From positions 252,840 to 316,839 of the forward strand of contig CAJWML010000003.1 of assembly GCA_913043285.1 (NCBI GenBank): a stretch of 64,000 nucleotides of DNA, written 5' to 3'. Numbering within the stretch: the first letter of the stretch is position 1; each line of letters starts with the position of its first letter. Position numbers and translations under genes: made by a program. The notes under the pieces are model-generated. The model was not told where the DNA came from and did not search any database. It saw only the letters and a list, made by a program, of their open reading frames with translations. Below are positions 27,181 through 36,305 of the stretch, one piece after another. This stretch comes from CAKZNE01 sp002695025 (GTDB taxonomy: Bacteria > Bacteroidota > Bacteroidia > Flavobacteriales > Schleiferiaceae).

Positions 27181-28143
27181 TTACTTTAAATGCATGGCTG
27201 CAAAAAATGCTTTACCCAGCATGGAGTTAGGTATCTGGATGCGGTACATCAAGGTGGGCTCTCCTCCCATAAGGCGATAATAATTGGCCACACCGGGTAT
27301 ATTACTGCCCTCAAAATCAAAATTGAGTCCGAGTTCCATAGCCTTGTTGATAGCCAGGTAGGTAGCCAATATATTAGAGCGATTCAATAAATTATCTTCA
27401 TGATTCACCGAGGCATTTACCAGGTGGTAGGCACTGTAGGTATCATAGGGACAGTATGCCCCGGAAAGTGGTTTTCCATCCGGGGTAGAGAGCACTAGCG
27501 CATACGCCTGTTCATCATTCAAGGAATCCATGATCTTCTTGAGCACGGATTGGCTGGAATTAAAACCGCTCTTTTTTCCCGTTTCAGCCTGTAGCCATAG
27601 CAAATCGTCTTTACACTCCTTACCTTCCTTCAGAATGATCTCACCACTCTCGAGTGATTTAAGCAGCTTTTTGAGATACCTTCTTTTGGACGAATGAATG
27701 GAGCCCGGATCAAATCCAGGTTTATGTTTAACAATATGAGTCTGACTGGCTACAATGTTTGCGCCCAACTGGTTATAGGTAATAATATCGTTATCCGGAA
27801 TCAATAATTTCCACTCTACCAGCGAGTATTTCTTAATACTCTGTAGCATACCGGAAACCAAATCGTAATGATCCTTAACCCCTTCCTTGGCAAGTACCGG
27901 ACCGTAGGTGTAACCGTAGCTCGGGATATGGGACGCTTTAAGTCCAAATTTCCTGGTAATAACCTGCGGCAATGCTCCAATGATCTTGTCATCTTCATAG
28001 GCCACAGCTACCTGCAGATCGCTACCTACAGCCATAAGGAAACCAGGCTGCTGGAATACCGTAGCATTTTCCCTGAGAAAGAGATTTAATGCTTCGTTAT
28101 TTTCAGCTTCTTTTCCGGAGAGCACTTCAATGCGAAGTCCCAT
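27181..28143 (-). CDS. FemAB/GNAT-like acyltransferase
   Basis: A 320-residue cytoplasmic protein with two GNAT-like halves. The C-terminal motif FDFEGSNIPGVANYYRLMGG is the family signature and matches the protein at 294-1208. FemAB-related enzymes add amino acids or other acyl groups to envelope precursors. Its neighbours include another protein of the group (28200) and a CapK-like adenylating enzyme (29115), which could activate the acyl group. Substrate unknown. Confidence 0.7.
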   Translation of the reverse strand: MGLRIEVLSGKEAENNEALNLFLRENATVFQQPGFLMAVGSDLQVAVAYEDDKIIGALPQVITRKFGLKASHIPSYGYTYGPVLAKEGVKDHYDLVSGMLQSIKKYSLVEWKLLIPDNDIITYNQLGANIVASQTHIVKHKPGFDPGSIHSSKRRYLKKLLKSLESGEIILKEGKECKDDLLWLQAETGKKSGFNSSQSVLKKIMDSLNDEQAYALVLSTPDGKPLSGAYCPYDTYSAYHLVNASVNHEDNLLNRSNILATYLAINKAMELGLNFDFEGSNIPGVANYYRLMGGEPTLMYRIQIPNSMLGKAFFAAMHLK

Positions 28144-28199
28144 TCATTATCAGTTTTTGGGGTCGGTAAATTTGAGTTTTTCACTAAGGAGCAACACAC

Positions 28200-29021
28200 C
28201 TATTTAGGTACGCCCCGCTTGATCCAGTTATTCAGGAATTTAGGATAAGGCATTATACCGCCCAGCATTTCTGTCTTAAAGGGCACTTCCACTATTTCAA
28301 AGCCAAAGCTTTCCTTAAAACTATCCAGTGTAGGTCGGGTACTTTTCCCCCCGTACCACATCTCCTTAATACCTCCCCTTTTCTGCAAGTTGGTAAGAAT
28401 GGAATATACAATGGCATCAATAGGGCTGGTCTGCAGAAGATCGGTGTCGCTCTTTACCCCATCCACTATTACACGATCTCCAATAACGTGGAGGCAGATA
28501 TAGGCAGACATGGTACCTTCGCTGAAGGAGCACCAGAATTCGGTGTAATTAGCCACGTCCGTGATCACCTTCCACCAGGCCCCGCTTTCGTCATCATCAT
28601 AAAATTCCGGGGGGTAGCCATGGCCATTGCGTATGGCGGTAGATTTTAATATTCTGCGTATGGATTCCTTATGGTCCTCAACATTATCGATCTTCTGAAC
28701 TTCATTTTCGCGCAATCCTTTACGGATACGCCTCCTGCGGTTACCACTCTTCAAATCATCCAGTGACCAGTTCTTAATTCCTTCCTCACCCATAATAAAG
28801 GGCATCCAAAAGCCTGAGGCTTTGGATTTGTCTTTAACGCGGTAGTTGTATCCTATGTAGGATTGACTAAAAGAGGGGCGGGCTTCCTTAGGCGAAAGAG
28901 GTTCATACATCAGAGCGGGCTTGCAATAGCCTTTCCTGCTTGTTTCCCACCACACGCCATGACTTTTATGAAGTTTAAAGCCACTTTTCATTTTGCCTTC
29001 TATGTACTCTTCTTTGGTCAT
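28200..29021 (-). CDS. FemAB/GNAT-like protein, divergent
   Basis: A 273-residue protein with no membrane segment. It shows a basic helix (NRRRRIRKGLREN, about 90-102), typical of the FemAB coiled region, then FWCSFSEGTMSAYICLHVIGDRVIVDG and KEMWYGGKSTRPTLDSFKESFGF, the place where the DFEGS..FY..FG motif stands in relatives. I place it in the GNAT/FemAB group on this pattern. It stands 56 bases from its FemAB-like neighbour and 93 bases from the CapK-like gene. Function unknown; acyl transfer to an amino sugar is the natural guess. Confidence 0.55.
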   Translation of the reverse strand: MTKEEYIEGKMKSGFKLHKSHGVWWETSRKGYCKPALMYEPLSPKEARPSFSQSYIGYNYRVKDKSKASGFWMPFIMGEEGIKNWSLDDLKSGNRRRRIRKGLRENEVQKIDNVEDHKESIRRILKSTAIRNGHGYPPEFYDDDESGAWWKVITDVANYTEFWCSFSEGTMSAYICLHVIGDRVIVDGVKSDTDLLQTSPIDAIVYSILTNLQKRGGIKEMWYGGKSTRPTLDSFKESFGFEIVEVPFKTEMLGGIMPYPKFLNNWIKRGVPK

Positions 29022-29114
29022 TGATTAAAGCTGTTTTCTATACGGGTTATCTGATTCGTATGATTTCAAGTTTGCAATAAGGGTAAAGAAATGGAAACCG
29101 CCCTTAGGTAAACA

Positions 29115-30413
29115 TTAAATTTTTCTCAGCACAAGCGGTTGCTTGCCCCGGTTGGTCTTGGGTATTTCCGCCACCTGGTCTACCGTAACGACTACCTGAT
29201 CTCCCAAACGATTATGGATATGGCTCAGGATCATGTCAATTTCTTTTTCTGCATTGGCTGACTTCCCATCGTATTGTAAACTGATCTGGTCTTCACCGGT
29301 TTGGATAAACTGCAGTTGCCCTACCTGAGTAAGGTCCTTCAGATAGGCCGCCAGCTGGGTAGCCTGCAGACGCCTCCCTGTGCTTCCAGAAAGGTAATCC
29401 TGGCTGCGGCCAACCAGTTCAGAAATGATCCGGGAACTCTTTCCGCAACTACAAGGTTTATCACTGATTACCGCAATATCACCCAGCTCATAGCGGATAA
29501 AAGGCATAGCCGTATTATCAAGATCCGTAACTACGATTTTTCCCGGTTCATTAATTACAGGCTGTCCTTTTTCATTCAGGGTTTCTACCAATACATGTTC
29601 TTCACAGATATGCAGTTTGTTGTGCTCGCATTCAAAAGCAATGGATCCTATTTCATTGCTGCCATAGTAGGTATATACTTTAGCCGAGTAACGTTCCTCC
29701 AAAGCTTTCCGTTGATGAGGGTACAACATTTCTCCGGTGGAAACCACTACATCTATCTTAAAATTCTCTTTTACCCTGGAGCGGTTAACCGACTCCAATA
29801 AGCCGGTGGCATATCCCTCCATGGCCACTGGTTTAAAGTCATGCATTATTTGTGTAATCACTTTCACGTCCTCATCCGAGCTGGGAAAAGCCTCACCCAC
29901 CATTTTGTTGGCTAACCTCATTTTCAGTTTACCTTTGCGGGTACCTCCTCCAAAAGCCTTAAGGTAAAGTGCGCGTGCCGATGGGCTTACACCCCATACA
30001 TATCTCGCCCGCCACAGTGCAGCCTTTGAAATGGCATCACATTCGTAATTACGTCTTATGGTAAGTGGATTTCCGGTAGTCCCACCGGTTGTTGCCACAA
30101 TGTAATGGGTTTCTTTTTCAGACCATATTCTCTCACCCTGCTCCCGAATTATTGGCTTGGTGAGAACCGGGATATCAGCGAGCATTGAATAGGCATCCCC
30201 TCCTTCCTTCACTTTTGAGGCGAGGTTCATTTCGCGCCAGTAAGGCACATTTTGAGCGGCATAATCCAATAACTTCCTTAACCTGCCTACCTGGTGTCTT
30301 TCAAGTTTAGCCCGGTCCCACGATTGGGATTTCAGGAGTTTTTTAAGCTCACTAACAACCCTGGTATTCTTGATATTAATGATACTCAGGGCTATTCTAT
30401 CTGCTAAATTCAT
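29115..30413 (-). CDS. CapK-like AMP-forming ligase (phenylacetate-CoA ligase family)
   Basis: A 432-residue adenylate-forming enzyme. The phosphate loop TTGGTTGNPLTIRR (about 107-120), the adenine-binding YYGSNEIGSIAFEC (about 241-254) and FIRYELGDIA are seen, along with CSCGKSS. CapK and its relatives occur in capsule loci and are thought to activate a carboxylic acid as its adenylate. Beside two FemAB/GNAT-like genes it could supply an activated acyl group for decorating the glycan (inference). Confidence 0.8.
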   Translation of the reverse strand: MNLADRIALSIINIKNTRVVSELKKLLKSQSWDRAKLERHQVGRLRKLLDYAAQNVPYWREMNLASKVKEGGDAYSMLADIPVLTKPIIREQGERIWSEKETHYIVATTGGTTGNPLTIRRNYECDAISKAALWRARYVWGVSPSARALYLKAFGGGTRKGKLKMRLANKMVGEAFPSSDEDVKVITQIMHDFKPVAMEGYATGLLESVNRSRVKENFKIDVVVSTGEMLYPHQRKALEERYSAKVYTYYGSNEIGSIAFECEHNKLHICEEHVLVETLNEKGQPVINEPGKIVVTDLDNTAMPFIRYELGDIAVISDKPCSCGKSSRIISELVGRSQDYLSGSTGRRLQATQLAAYLKDLTQVGQLQFIQTGEDQISLQYDGKSANAEKEIDMILSHIHNRLGDQVVVTVDQVAEIPKTNRGKQPLVLRKI

Positions 30414-30469
30414 GCCTGCAGTGATAATTATTGATTCAGTTCCAGGGGTCTGCCCTTAACTGTATAATA

Positions 30470-31813
30470 CTAAGCCGATTTTGGAATAGCTGGTTGGGAA
30501 GCATTTTTAACCACAGATGTGGAGGTGAAAATGCGCTTAACCGGTAAAATGAGTCCCAACACCAACCAAAAGGTCCTGTCATACGGAATGATAAGCCCCC
30601 CGCGAACTCCCATAATGACAAACGCAACCAACATTCCCAAAAGCAGGGAGGCACATAGTTTGAACTTAAAAGACCTGGTTATTTTAAGAAGCTTCCACAA
30701 ACGGAACATGGCCCATAAAACAAGCCAGGTAAAGGCAATGGTGCCAAGTATCCCGGTTTCTCCAAGTATGGCACTTACGGTATCATGTGCGCCCTGGGGG
30801 CCTGCTTCTACAGAGGTACGGTCAAGCCCAACACCAAATAGCGGGTATTCCTTCACAAACTCCAGGGCATGCAATTGTTGCTCTTCAGTTATACCAATAC
30901 GTGCCGTGGCCCGTTCAGCAATACGCTCATCCTCTCCCCCCAGGAGAAGCCGGGCTTTAACGGGCTCAGGAGCAAATTGGAATGCACCAATCCCAATGAT
31001 CAAAAAGCCTCCGATGGTGATCAGTATTTGGGACCTGTTCTTAAATATCCTGAAAGCTCCAAAAGCCATCATAACCGCAATAATGATTATAGTACCATAA
31101 AAATTGGTACGGGATCCGGATAAAACCAACCCCGAAAGACATAAGAACAAAAATGACCAGGCCAAGACCTGTCTTAGCTTGGATTGGGTAACCAATAAAA
31201 GGAGTACGGCCGCAAAAATCCCGTTTCTGGCAATAATACCCAGGGAGTTAGGGTTACCTCCTCCAAGGGTAGGAGCCCGCATGGTTTCTTCATTCAGATC
31301 TGTTGGTGCCTGGGTCCCAACCATTGAATATAAGTCTACGCCCAATATATACAGCAATGCAGGAACACAGGCCAGCGCACTGGCCACTGCCATAGCCGTG
31401 GTGATCATTACCAGGCTTTTCCTTTCATGGATAAGGTTTTCCAGCATAAGTGCCAGCATTCCTAAAAGAATAAATGTGACCGCTCCAACAATGGCATTGG
31501 TCCCATTTTCAGCTGTTGACCAGGATAAGGCGGAAACCGTTGCAAACAAAAGAAATAAGGAAATCCTCTTTAAAAGATCAGACTTAAAAAGCTGGTTGAA
31601 GGATTTGGCATGGCTGGCGAGGTAAGTTAACCACAAAAGAGTGGTCAGTGCTCCGATAATCCGGCCTACCGTCCAACCTCCCAGCTCCGGGAAAAATGAT
31701 TCAAAAGGCTGTACCAGAAAGATCAATACTACACCCCATATAGGATTTATCGTCATGCGATAAAGAGCATACATGATAAATGGTACAATAAAAAAGAGCG
31801 CTAAACTATACAT
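30470..31813 (-). CDS. wzy: O-antigen polymerase/ligase family protein (Wzy candidate)
   Basis: A 447-residue protein with about 11-12 hydrophobic segments and a large periplasmic loop between about residues 270 and 345 (EDERIAERATARIGITEEQ...). The GAHDTVSAILGETGILG segment fits the H-containing motif of the Wzy/WaaL superfamily. It is the only such protein in the locus, so it is the best candidate for the Wzy polymerase that joins repeat units in the periplasm. A ligase role cannot be excluded from sequence alone. Confidence 0.8.
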   Translation of the reverse strand: MYSLALFFIVPFIMYALYRMTINPIWGVVLIFLVQPFESFFPELGGWTVGRIIGALTTLLWLTYLASHAKSFNQLFKSDLLKRISLFLLFATVSALSWSTAENGTNAIVGAVTFILLGMLALMLENLIHERKSLVMITTAMAVASALACVPALLYILGVDLYSMVGTQAPTDLNEETMRAPTLGGGNPNSLGIIARNGIFAAVLLLLVTQSKLRQVLAWSFLFLCLSGLVLSGSRTNFYGTIIIIAVMMAFGAFRIFKNRSQILITIGGFLIIGIGAFQFAPEPVKARLLLGGEDERIAERATARIGITEEQQLHALEFVKEYPLFGVGLDRTSVEAGPQGAHDTVSAILGETGILGTIAFTWLVLWAMFRLWKLLKITRSFKFKLCASLLLGMLVAFVIMGVRGGLIIPYDRTFWLVLGLILPVKRIFTSTSVVKNASQPAIPKSA

Positions 31814-31870
31814 GCACCTCTACAATTCTGATGTGTGTAATACTCCAATTTTCCGTCCGATCATGCCTCA

Positions 31871-32908
31871 TCATGCCAGGTATTTATGCTTGGTAGTGGC
31901 ATCGGTTTCAAGTGCCTTCTGCACCCTGAGGATATATTCCCTGGATTCATACTCACTTCCCAGTATCATCTTTTCCGGAAACAAATAAGCCCTGATCTCC
32001 AGGGCAGGAAAAATTCGCGATAGTGTAAAAAGCGCGGAGGAAAAATGCCCGGCAAACATAGCCGGCCTCGGCTTGTCCAGGAACATCAGCTCCAGTGGCA
32101 TATTGAATTCCGTAGTATTGCAGATCTCGCTGATCTTTTTCTTCATGTGATCCGATTCACTCCGATGATGTACATATTTAAACTCCAGGCCCGTTCCTGA
32201 AACATCCTCCATCACTTTTTTAAGCGACCAAAGATAGTTTTCTTCTGTAACTAGCTTACGGTCCACAATATGGGATCCAATAAACAGAAATTCATTGGTT
32301 TGCGGGTTTTCCTTCACCTTGGATCTCACCCAACTGTAATCATTGTTGATCAACTTATCCCCTTCAGGAAGTGGAAAATTGAATAGCGAAAAGAAGGTTA
32401 TATTCCTAGGCGGCCGATAAGCGGGAGGAAATATTTTTTGGTAAAGTATATTCTTGGCCAGTATGCGCAATGAACGGAAATGATACGCCTGGTAAAAATT
32501 ACCGCCATTCCTTTTATCAGCCACATTCAGGGTTGGAGTTCCATCATCCAGCACGGTTATGGCGGATACATTGTTCTTGATCTTTAAAATGAAGGGATAA
32601 AGATTACCATCCACCAGGTTACCCACAATGATCTCATCCGGGGCACATTTTTCAAAAGTTTGATGGAGAAAAGCCTGGCTCCTGGTAAAAAACTCCTTGT
32701 CTGATCTGTAATCACCGGGGTTCTCCCACTCCATGCGGTATATTTCGGACCACATACCCTCTACTCCCAGTTTGTCAATCTCCTGGATACCTTTGGTATG
32801 GCGGGTCATAATGGCAATATGGTCATCTTTTCCACCTTGTTGATACACATACTCAATAGCATTGAGGTAATGGGAGGGATTAACAACCACAAAAAGGCGC
32901 CTGCTCAT
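31871..32908 (-). CDS. Sialyltransferase-like protein (polysialyltransferase/GT52-like)
   Basis: A 345-residue protein without membrane segments. It shows the three short motifs of bacterial CMP-sialic acid transferases in order: a D/E-D-G motif (LDDGTPTL, Asp121-Gly123), an HP-type motif (KYVHHRSE, His247-His248) and a serine pair (GHFSSALF, Ser290-Ser291). The HP motif reads HH instead of HP, so it is a distant member. It is next to a cassette with its own CMP-sugar synthetase (34468-35217), so its donor may be that unusual CMP-acid rather than sialic acid. Family call is moderate. Confidence 0.55.
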   Translation of the reverse strand: MSRRLFVVVNPSHYLNAIEYVYQQGGKDDHIAIMTRHTKGIQEIDKLGVEGMWSEIYRMEWENPGDYRSDKEFFTRSQAFLHQTFEKCAPDEIIVGNLVDGNLYPFILKIKNNVSAITVLDDGTPTLNVADKRNGGNFYQAYHFRSLRILAKNILYQKIFPPAYRPPRNITFFSLFNFPLPEGDKLINNDYSWVRSKVKENPQTNEFLFIGSHIVDRKLVTEENYLWSLKKVMEDVSGTGLEFKYVHHRSESDHMKKKISEICNTTEFNMPLELMFLDKPRPAMFAGHFSSALFTLSRIFPALEIRAYLFPEKMILGSEYESREYILRVQKALETDATTKHKYLA

Positions 32909-32909
32909 T

Positions 32910-33854
32910 TTAAAGGACGTTTAGGGGCTTTTCCCCATTAAACAATCGCAAGGCATTGCTGGCCGCTCCCCTTCTGAGGTCAAGAATGGACGATTGGGAA
33001 AAATACGAGGTATGTGGGTTTATGATCAATCGCCCCTGCAGCCAATCCGGTTGTGCTCTCCAGGCTTCAATAAGCATGTTATCAGCCGGAGGTTCCTGTG
33101 GGATCACATCCAGGTATACAAAGGATAGCTTTCCTGATTTCAGGTTATCGTGCAGTACTTCAAGGTCTGCCACGAGACCGCCCCGCGCGGTATTTACCAA
33201 TGCAGCACCATCCTTCATTGCGGAAATGAAATCCTGGTTTACCATGCCCGATGTTGCCTTGCTAAGCGGGCAATGGATACTGACTATATCCGCTTCAGCA
33301 AGGAGTTCGTCCAGCGAGTGAACCCGTTTGGCCCTCACTACTTTTTCATGTCCGCTCTCCTTATACGGATCGAAGAACACCGTCTGAAAGCCCAGGGCCT
33401 GGCATTTTAGCAGTACACTGGTCCCGATACGTCCGGCACCGATCACCCCTACTTTGGTTTGATTGGCACGTTTGATCTGTGGCAAGATATTCTCCTGCCA
33501 GGTATCCGTTAGTTTACGGGCTATGGCATCATAGCGAAAAACCCCACGGCTTATTGTCATAATAAAGGCCATTGCGGTATCGGAGACCTCATCCACACCA
33601 TAATCGGGATTATTGCAGCAGGTAATTCCCTTGGATTTGAGATAATCCACATCCAGGTTATCAAAGCCTACTCCATATCGCTGTACACCTCTGAGTTTCG
33701 GAAGGTCTTTCACGTAACTGGCATCAATCTTATCGTGCCAAACCAAAAGTACTTCCGTATCAGGTCCCGGACCAACGCTTACCAGATCTCCCAGTATCTC
33801 GCGTTCTTCTGCGGATGGGGTATCAAAGTAATCTGTAATTGCAATCTTGGCCAT
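32910..33854 (-). CDS. D-isomer-specific 2-hydroxyacid dehydrogenase (CtBP-like)
   Basis: A 314-residue NAD-dependent dehydrogenase. The NAD motif GVIGAGRIG lies near residue 145. Catalytic Arg (NTARGGLVAD), Glu (DVIPQEPP) and His (INPHTSYFS) are all in place. Members reduce 2-keto acids or oxidise 2-hydroxy acids. It lies 1 base from the sialyltransferase-like gene and 11 from the FAH-family gene. With a GAPDH paralogue three genes upstream, the pair recalls Epd plus PdxB, which act on 4-carbon phosphosugar acids, but PdxB is longer. The substrate is unknown. Confidence 0.88.
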   Translation of the reverse strand: MAKIAITDYFDTPSAEEREILGDLVSVGPGPDTEVLLVWHDKIDASYVKDLPKLRGVQRYGVGFDNLDVDYLKSKGITCCNNPDYGVDEVSDTAMAFIMTISRGVFRYDAIARKLTDTWQENILPQIKRANQTKVGVIGAGRIGTSVLLKCQALGFQTVFFDPYKESGHEKVVRAKRVHSLDELLAEADIVSIHCPLSKATSGMVNQDFISAMKDGAALVNTARGGLVADLEVLHDNLKSGKLSFVYLDVIPQEPPADNMLIEAWRAQPDWLQGRLIINPHTSYFSQSSILDLRRGAASNALRLFNGEKPLNVL

Positions 33855-33865
33855 TTCTCTGCTGT

Positions 33866-34468
33866 TTATACAATGCTATATTCCAGTGAACCGATGTTCT
33901 CAATGGTCTGCACCACTTGGTCACCCGCCTTAATGATATTATTCTCCACCCCGCTGGGTGTTCCGGTAAGGATAATGTCCCCTTCCTCCAGGCGTGTGAT
34001 CTGTGATACAAAAGACACACTCTTTGCCGTATCATAGATCATATCGCGCAGGTAGCCGGACTGGGTAAGCTTGCCATTGATACTGGTTTCCAGTTTAAGA
34101 TCAGGAAGCGCTTCCAGGTCCATTTCAAGGCATACATCCAATACAGGACAAAAATTATAGCGGCTTTTGGAAAAGCCCAGGTGATGATCCCTGCCGTGCA
34201 GGTTGGAACACGTAATATCCGCACACACCGTGAACCCTTTTATATAATCCCTGGCACCTTCCTCACTTACATTTTCGCAAGGCTTTGAAATTACGATGCC
34301 CAGCTCCACCTCCGTCCACATACTTTCGGAGTTGGAAGGATAAGGCACCTCCGCCCCGGTAAAGCATAAAGCTGATAGTGATTTTACAAAATACAAAGGC
34401 ACCTGGTCATTAGCGCCAACGCCTTTATAGTTCAGGGCAAGGCAATGAATATTACGTGGGTTGATCAT
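33866..34468 (-). CDS. Fumarylacetoacetate hydrolase (FAH) family enzyme
   Basis: A 200-residue protein with the FAH fold: NIHCLALNYKG at the start, metal-binding glutamates in MWTEVELGIVISK, an aspartate in CADITCSNLHGRDH and the C-terminal DIILTGTPSGVENN. FAH-family enzymes hydrolyse, decarboxylate or isomerise 2-keto acids in a metal-dependent way. A one-base overlap (TAATG) couples it to the CMP-sugar synthetase gene, so it probably works on the same keto-acid sugar. Such a gene is unusual inside a polysaccharide operon. Confidence 0.85.
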   Translation of the reverse strand: MINPRNIHCLALNYKGVGANDQVPLYFVKSLSALCFTGAEVPYPSNSESMWTEVELGIVISKPCENVSEEGARDYIKGFTVCADITCSNLHGRDHHLGFSKSRYNFCPVLDVCLEMDLEALPDLKLETSINGKLTQSGYLRDMIYDTAKSVSFVSQITRLEEGDIILTGTPSGVENNIIKAGDQVVQTIENIGSLEYSIV

Positions 34469-35217
34469 TAATTTCGTGGGTCTATATTCTGGTCCAGCAA
34501 ATCCTGAACGATGGGTGAATACTGCGGCTCGCTTTTTTCGCCTGAGCCTTTAAAACGGGCTACATATTCGGCAAACTGGAAGTCTTCCTCGTAATCTATA
34601 TCAATATTAGACTCACCTTCGGTAGTAAAGAAACCCAACTTACCGGTGTATACTCCCCAGCCCAGGTTTTCATAGTTGGCTATGAATTTCTTGCAATCAA
34701 AAATGGTGATGGCAAAGTTTAAGGCCAATACGGGCTCCAGGTCCTGGGAACGAGGATGCTTACCGACTCTGGAGAAATTAATGGTCTCTCCTTTGTAGAA
34801 ACAATGCGTCTGAATTTTTTCACAGCACAGCATGGTGTCAAAATCATTAGAAGCAAAATGTTCCCAGGCTGCATCCAGCTCTTCAGGTGTAATAAAGGGC
34901 GAAGTAGGATTTACAACCGCCACGTAATCACACTTTTCATGCACCATGAAATCATATAAATACTCATCAATAAGTGATTCGCTGGTAGCCAGCTCGGGTT
35001 TACGCTTGTAAAAATTAACTCCGCTCTCTTTAGCTATTTCACCAAAATAATCACTGTCTGAATTGATGTAGATATTTTTCAGGTATTTGGTTTCCTTCAG
35101 CGTGTCCAGGATATAACTGATCAGAGGCTTTCCATTGAGCAACCTCAGACTTTTCACCATTACCCTTTTACTGCCCAGGCGGGCAGGGACTACTACTTTA
35201 ATATCTCCGGTTCTCAT
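34468..35217 (-). CDS. CMP-sugar synthetase (acylneuraminate cytidylyltransferase family)
   Basis: A 249-residue nucleotidyltransferase. The CTP-binding PARLGSKRVMVKSLRLLNGKP (residues 11-31), INSDSDYFG and the VVNPTSPF segment are typical of the NeuA/KdsB group. It differs clearly from the second synthetase at 47003-47695, which has the RGGSKGIPGKN form. Two enzymes of this type imply two CMP-activated sugars. It abuts the GAPDH-like gene and overlaps the FAH-family gene by one base, so it probably activates the product of this cassette. Confidence 0.82.
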   Translation of the reverse strand: MRTGDIKVVVPARLGSKRVMVKSLRLLNGKPLISYILDTLKETKYLKNIYINSDSDYFGEIAKESGVNFYKRKPELATSESLIDEYLYDFMVHEKCDYVAVVNPTSPFITPEELDAAWEHFASNDFDTMLCCEKIQTHCFYKGETINFSRVGKHPRSQDLEPVLALNFAITIFDCKKFIANYENLGWGVYTGKLGFFTTEGESNIDIDYEEDFQFAEYVARFKGSGEKSEPQYSPIVQDLLDQNIDPRN

Positions 35218-36273
35218 TTATCCCAGTTTTTCTTCCACTAACTTGATTTGATCGAGTACGCGAGCAGCATAACCCCACTCATTGTCATACCAAAGTACCA
35301 GCTTCAGCATGTGCCCCTGCAGTACGTTGGTCCAGCGGTGGTCGATCACAGCTGCATAATCCGCTTTTTTGAAATCCAGGGAAACTAGTGGCTCCCAGTT
35401 GTTATGTACTATAGGCCACTGCTGGCTGGATTCCATTTTTTCAAAAAGATCCAATACGTCTTTAGTCTGTGCCTTTTCACTGATGTGGAAGGTAAGGTCA
35501 GCACTACCCACAATAGCGGTAGGAGTACGGTAAGAGAAAGAACCGATAATCTCTTCGGTAATACCTTCTTCTTCCAATACTGTACAGGTAGCGGTAATAG
35601 CTGAAGTAGGCTTGGGTATCATGTTACCGATAGATGATCTTCCCAGGGCAAAATGGTGGTATATCTCACCGGGAACCGACCATGAGCTGGCCGGGCCATC
35701 CATCAGGTTCTGGTAGTTCAGCCAGGGGTGCAAGGTGGTAGCATAGCCGTGCTCAATGCCAAATGTCTGCTTAATGGCTTTGGTAACCGGGGCAATAGCT
35801 GTGGCATCACAAATACTGGTGGAGATCACGTGGTGCTTCTCCACATCCAGCAAATGTTCATTGGCACCCAACACCATGGTGAAATCAACGTTTTTGGGAG
35901 AGTGTGTAACAAATACCTTTTTAGCCTGGCCACTTTCGATCACTTTCTGGGCATCCAATACATTCTGGTATACTCCGGAAGCATCTATCACGAAATCCAC
36001 ACCGTGTGATTTCCAGTCCACATCGGCCACAGACCTCTCATGGCTCAACGCAATTTTATGAGAACCGTCAGCGCTCACCAGGTTATCTCCATCCACTTTA
36101 AAGGCGTTGTCGAGACGATCATACAAGGTGTCAAAGTTCAATGTATAGGCGATGTTGTTATTATCGGGATTGATATCATTGATTGCTACCACCTGAAAAA
36201 ATTCTTTGTTCAGGTTATTTCTGAAAATAGCTCTTCCGATTCGGCCAAAGCCATTGATACCTACTTTAATCAT
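35218..36273 (-). CDS. Divergent glyceraldehyde-3-phosphate dehydrogenase paralogue
   Basis: A 351-residue GAPDH-fold protein. The NAD motif INGFGRIGR is intact. The catalytic Cys155 is kept but sits in STSICDATAIAP instead of the near-universal SCTTN form, and the catalytic His182 is in TLHPWLNYQNLMDGP instead of the usual VHSYTNDQ. WYDNEWGYAARVLD closes the fold. These changes fall in the phosphate-binding and active-site region, so the substrate is probably not glyceraldehyde-3-phosphate. A GAPDH gene within a capsule operon, between a CMP-sugar synthetase and a HAD phosphatase, points to biosynthesis of a phosphorylated sugar acid (inference). Confidence 0.85.
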   Translation of the reverse strand: MIKVGINGFGRIGRAIFRNNLNKEFFQVVAINDINPDNNNIAYTLNFDTLYDRLDNAFKVDGDNLVSADGSHKIALSHERSVADVDWKSHGVDFVIDASGVYQNVLDAQKVIESGQAKKVFVTHSPKNVDFTMVLGANEHLLDVEKHHVISTSICDATAIAPVTKAIKQTFGIEHGYATTLHPWLNYQNLMDGPASSWSVPGEIYHHFALGRSSIGNMIPKPTSAITATCTVLEEEGITEEIIGSFSYRTPTAIVGSADLTFHISEKAQTKDVLDLFEKMESSQQWPIVHNNWEPLVSLDFKKADYAAVIDHRWTNVLQGHMLKLVLWYDNEWGYAARVLDQIKLVEEKLG

Positions 36274-36305
36274 GTTGATTTGAATTGATTTTGAATTATA
36301 AGAAT

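Noticed and set aside
35218..36273. GAPDH gene taken as ordinary glycolytic gap
   Set aside because: Altered motifs around Cys155 and His182 and its place within a CMP-sugar cassette argue against a housekeeping role, though I cannot exclude it.
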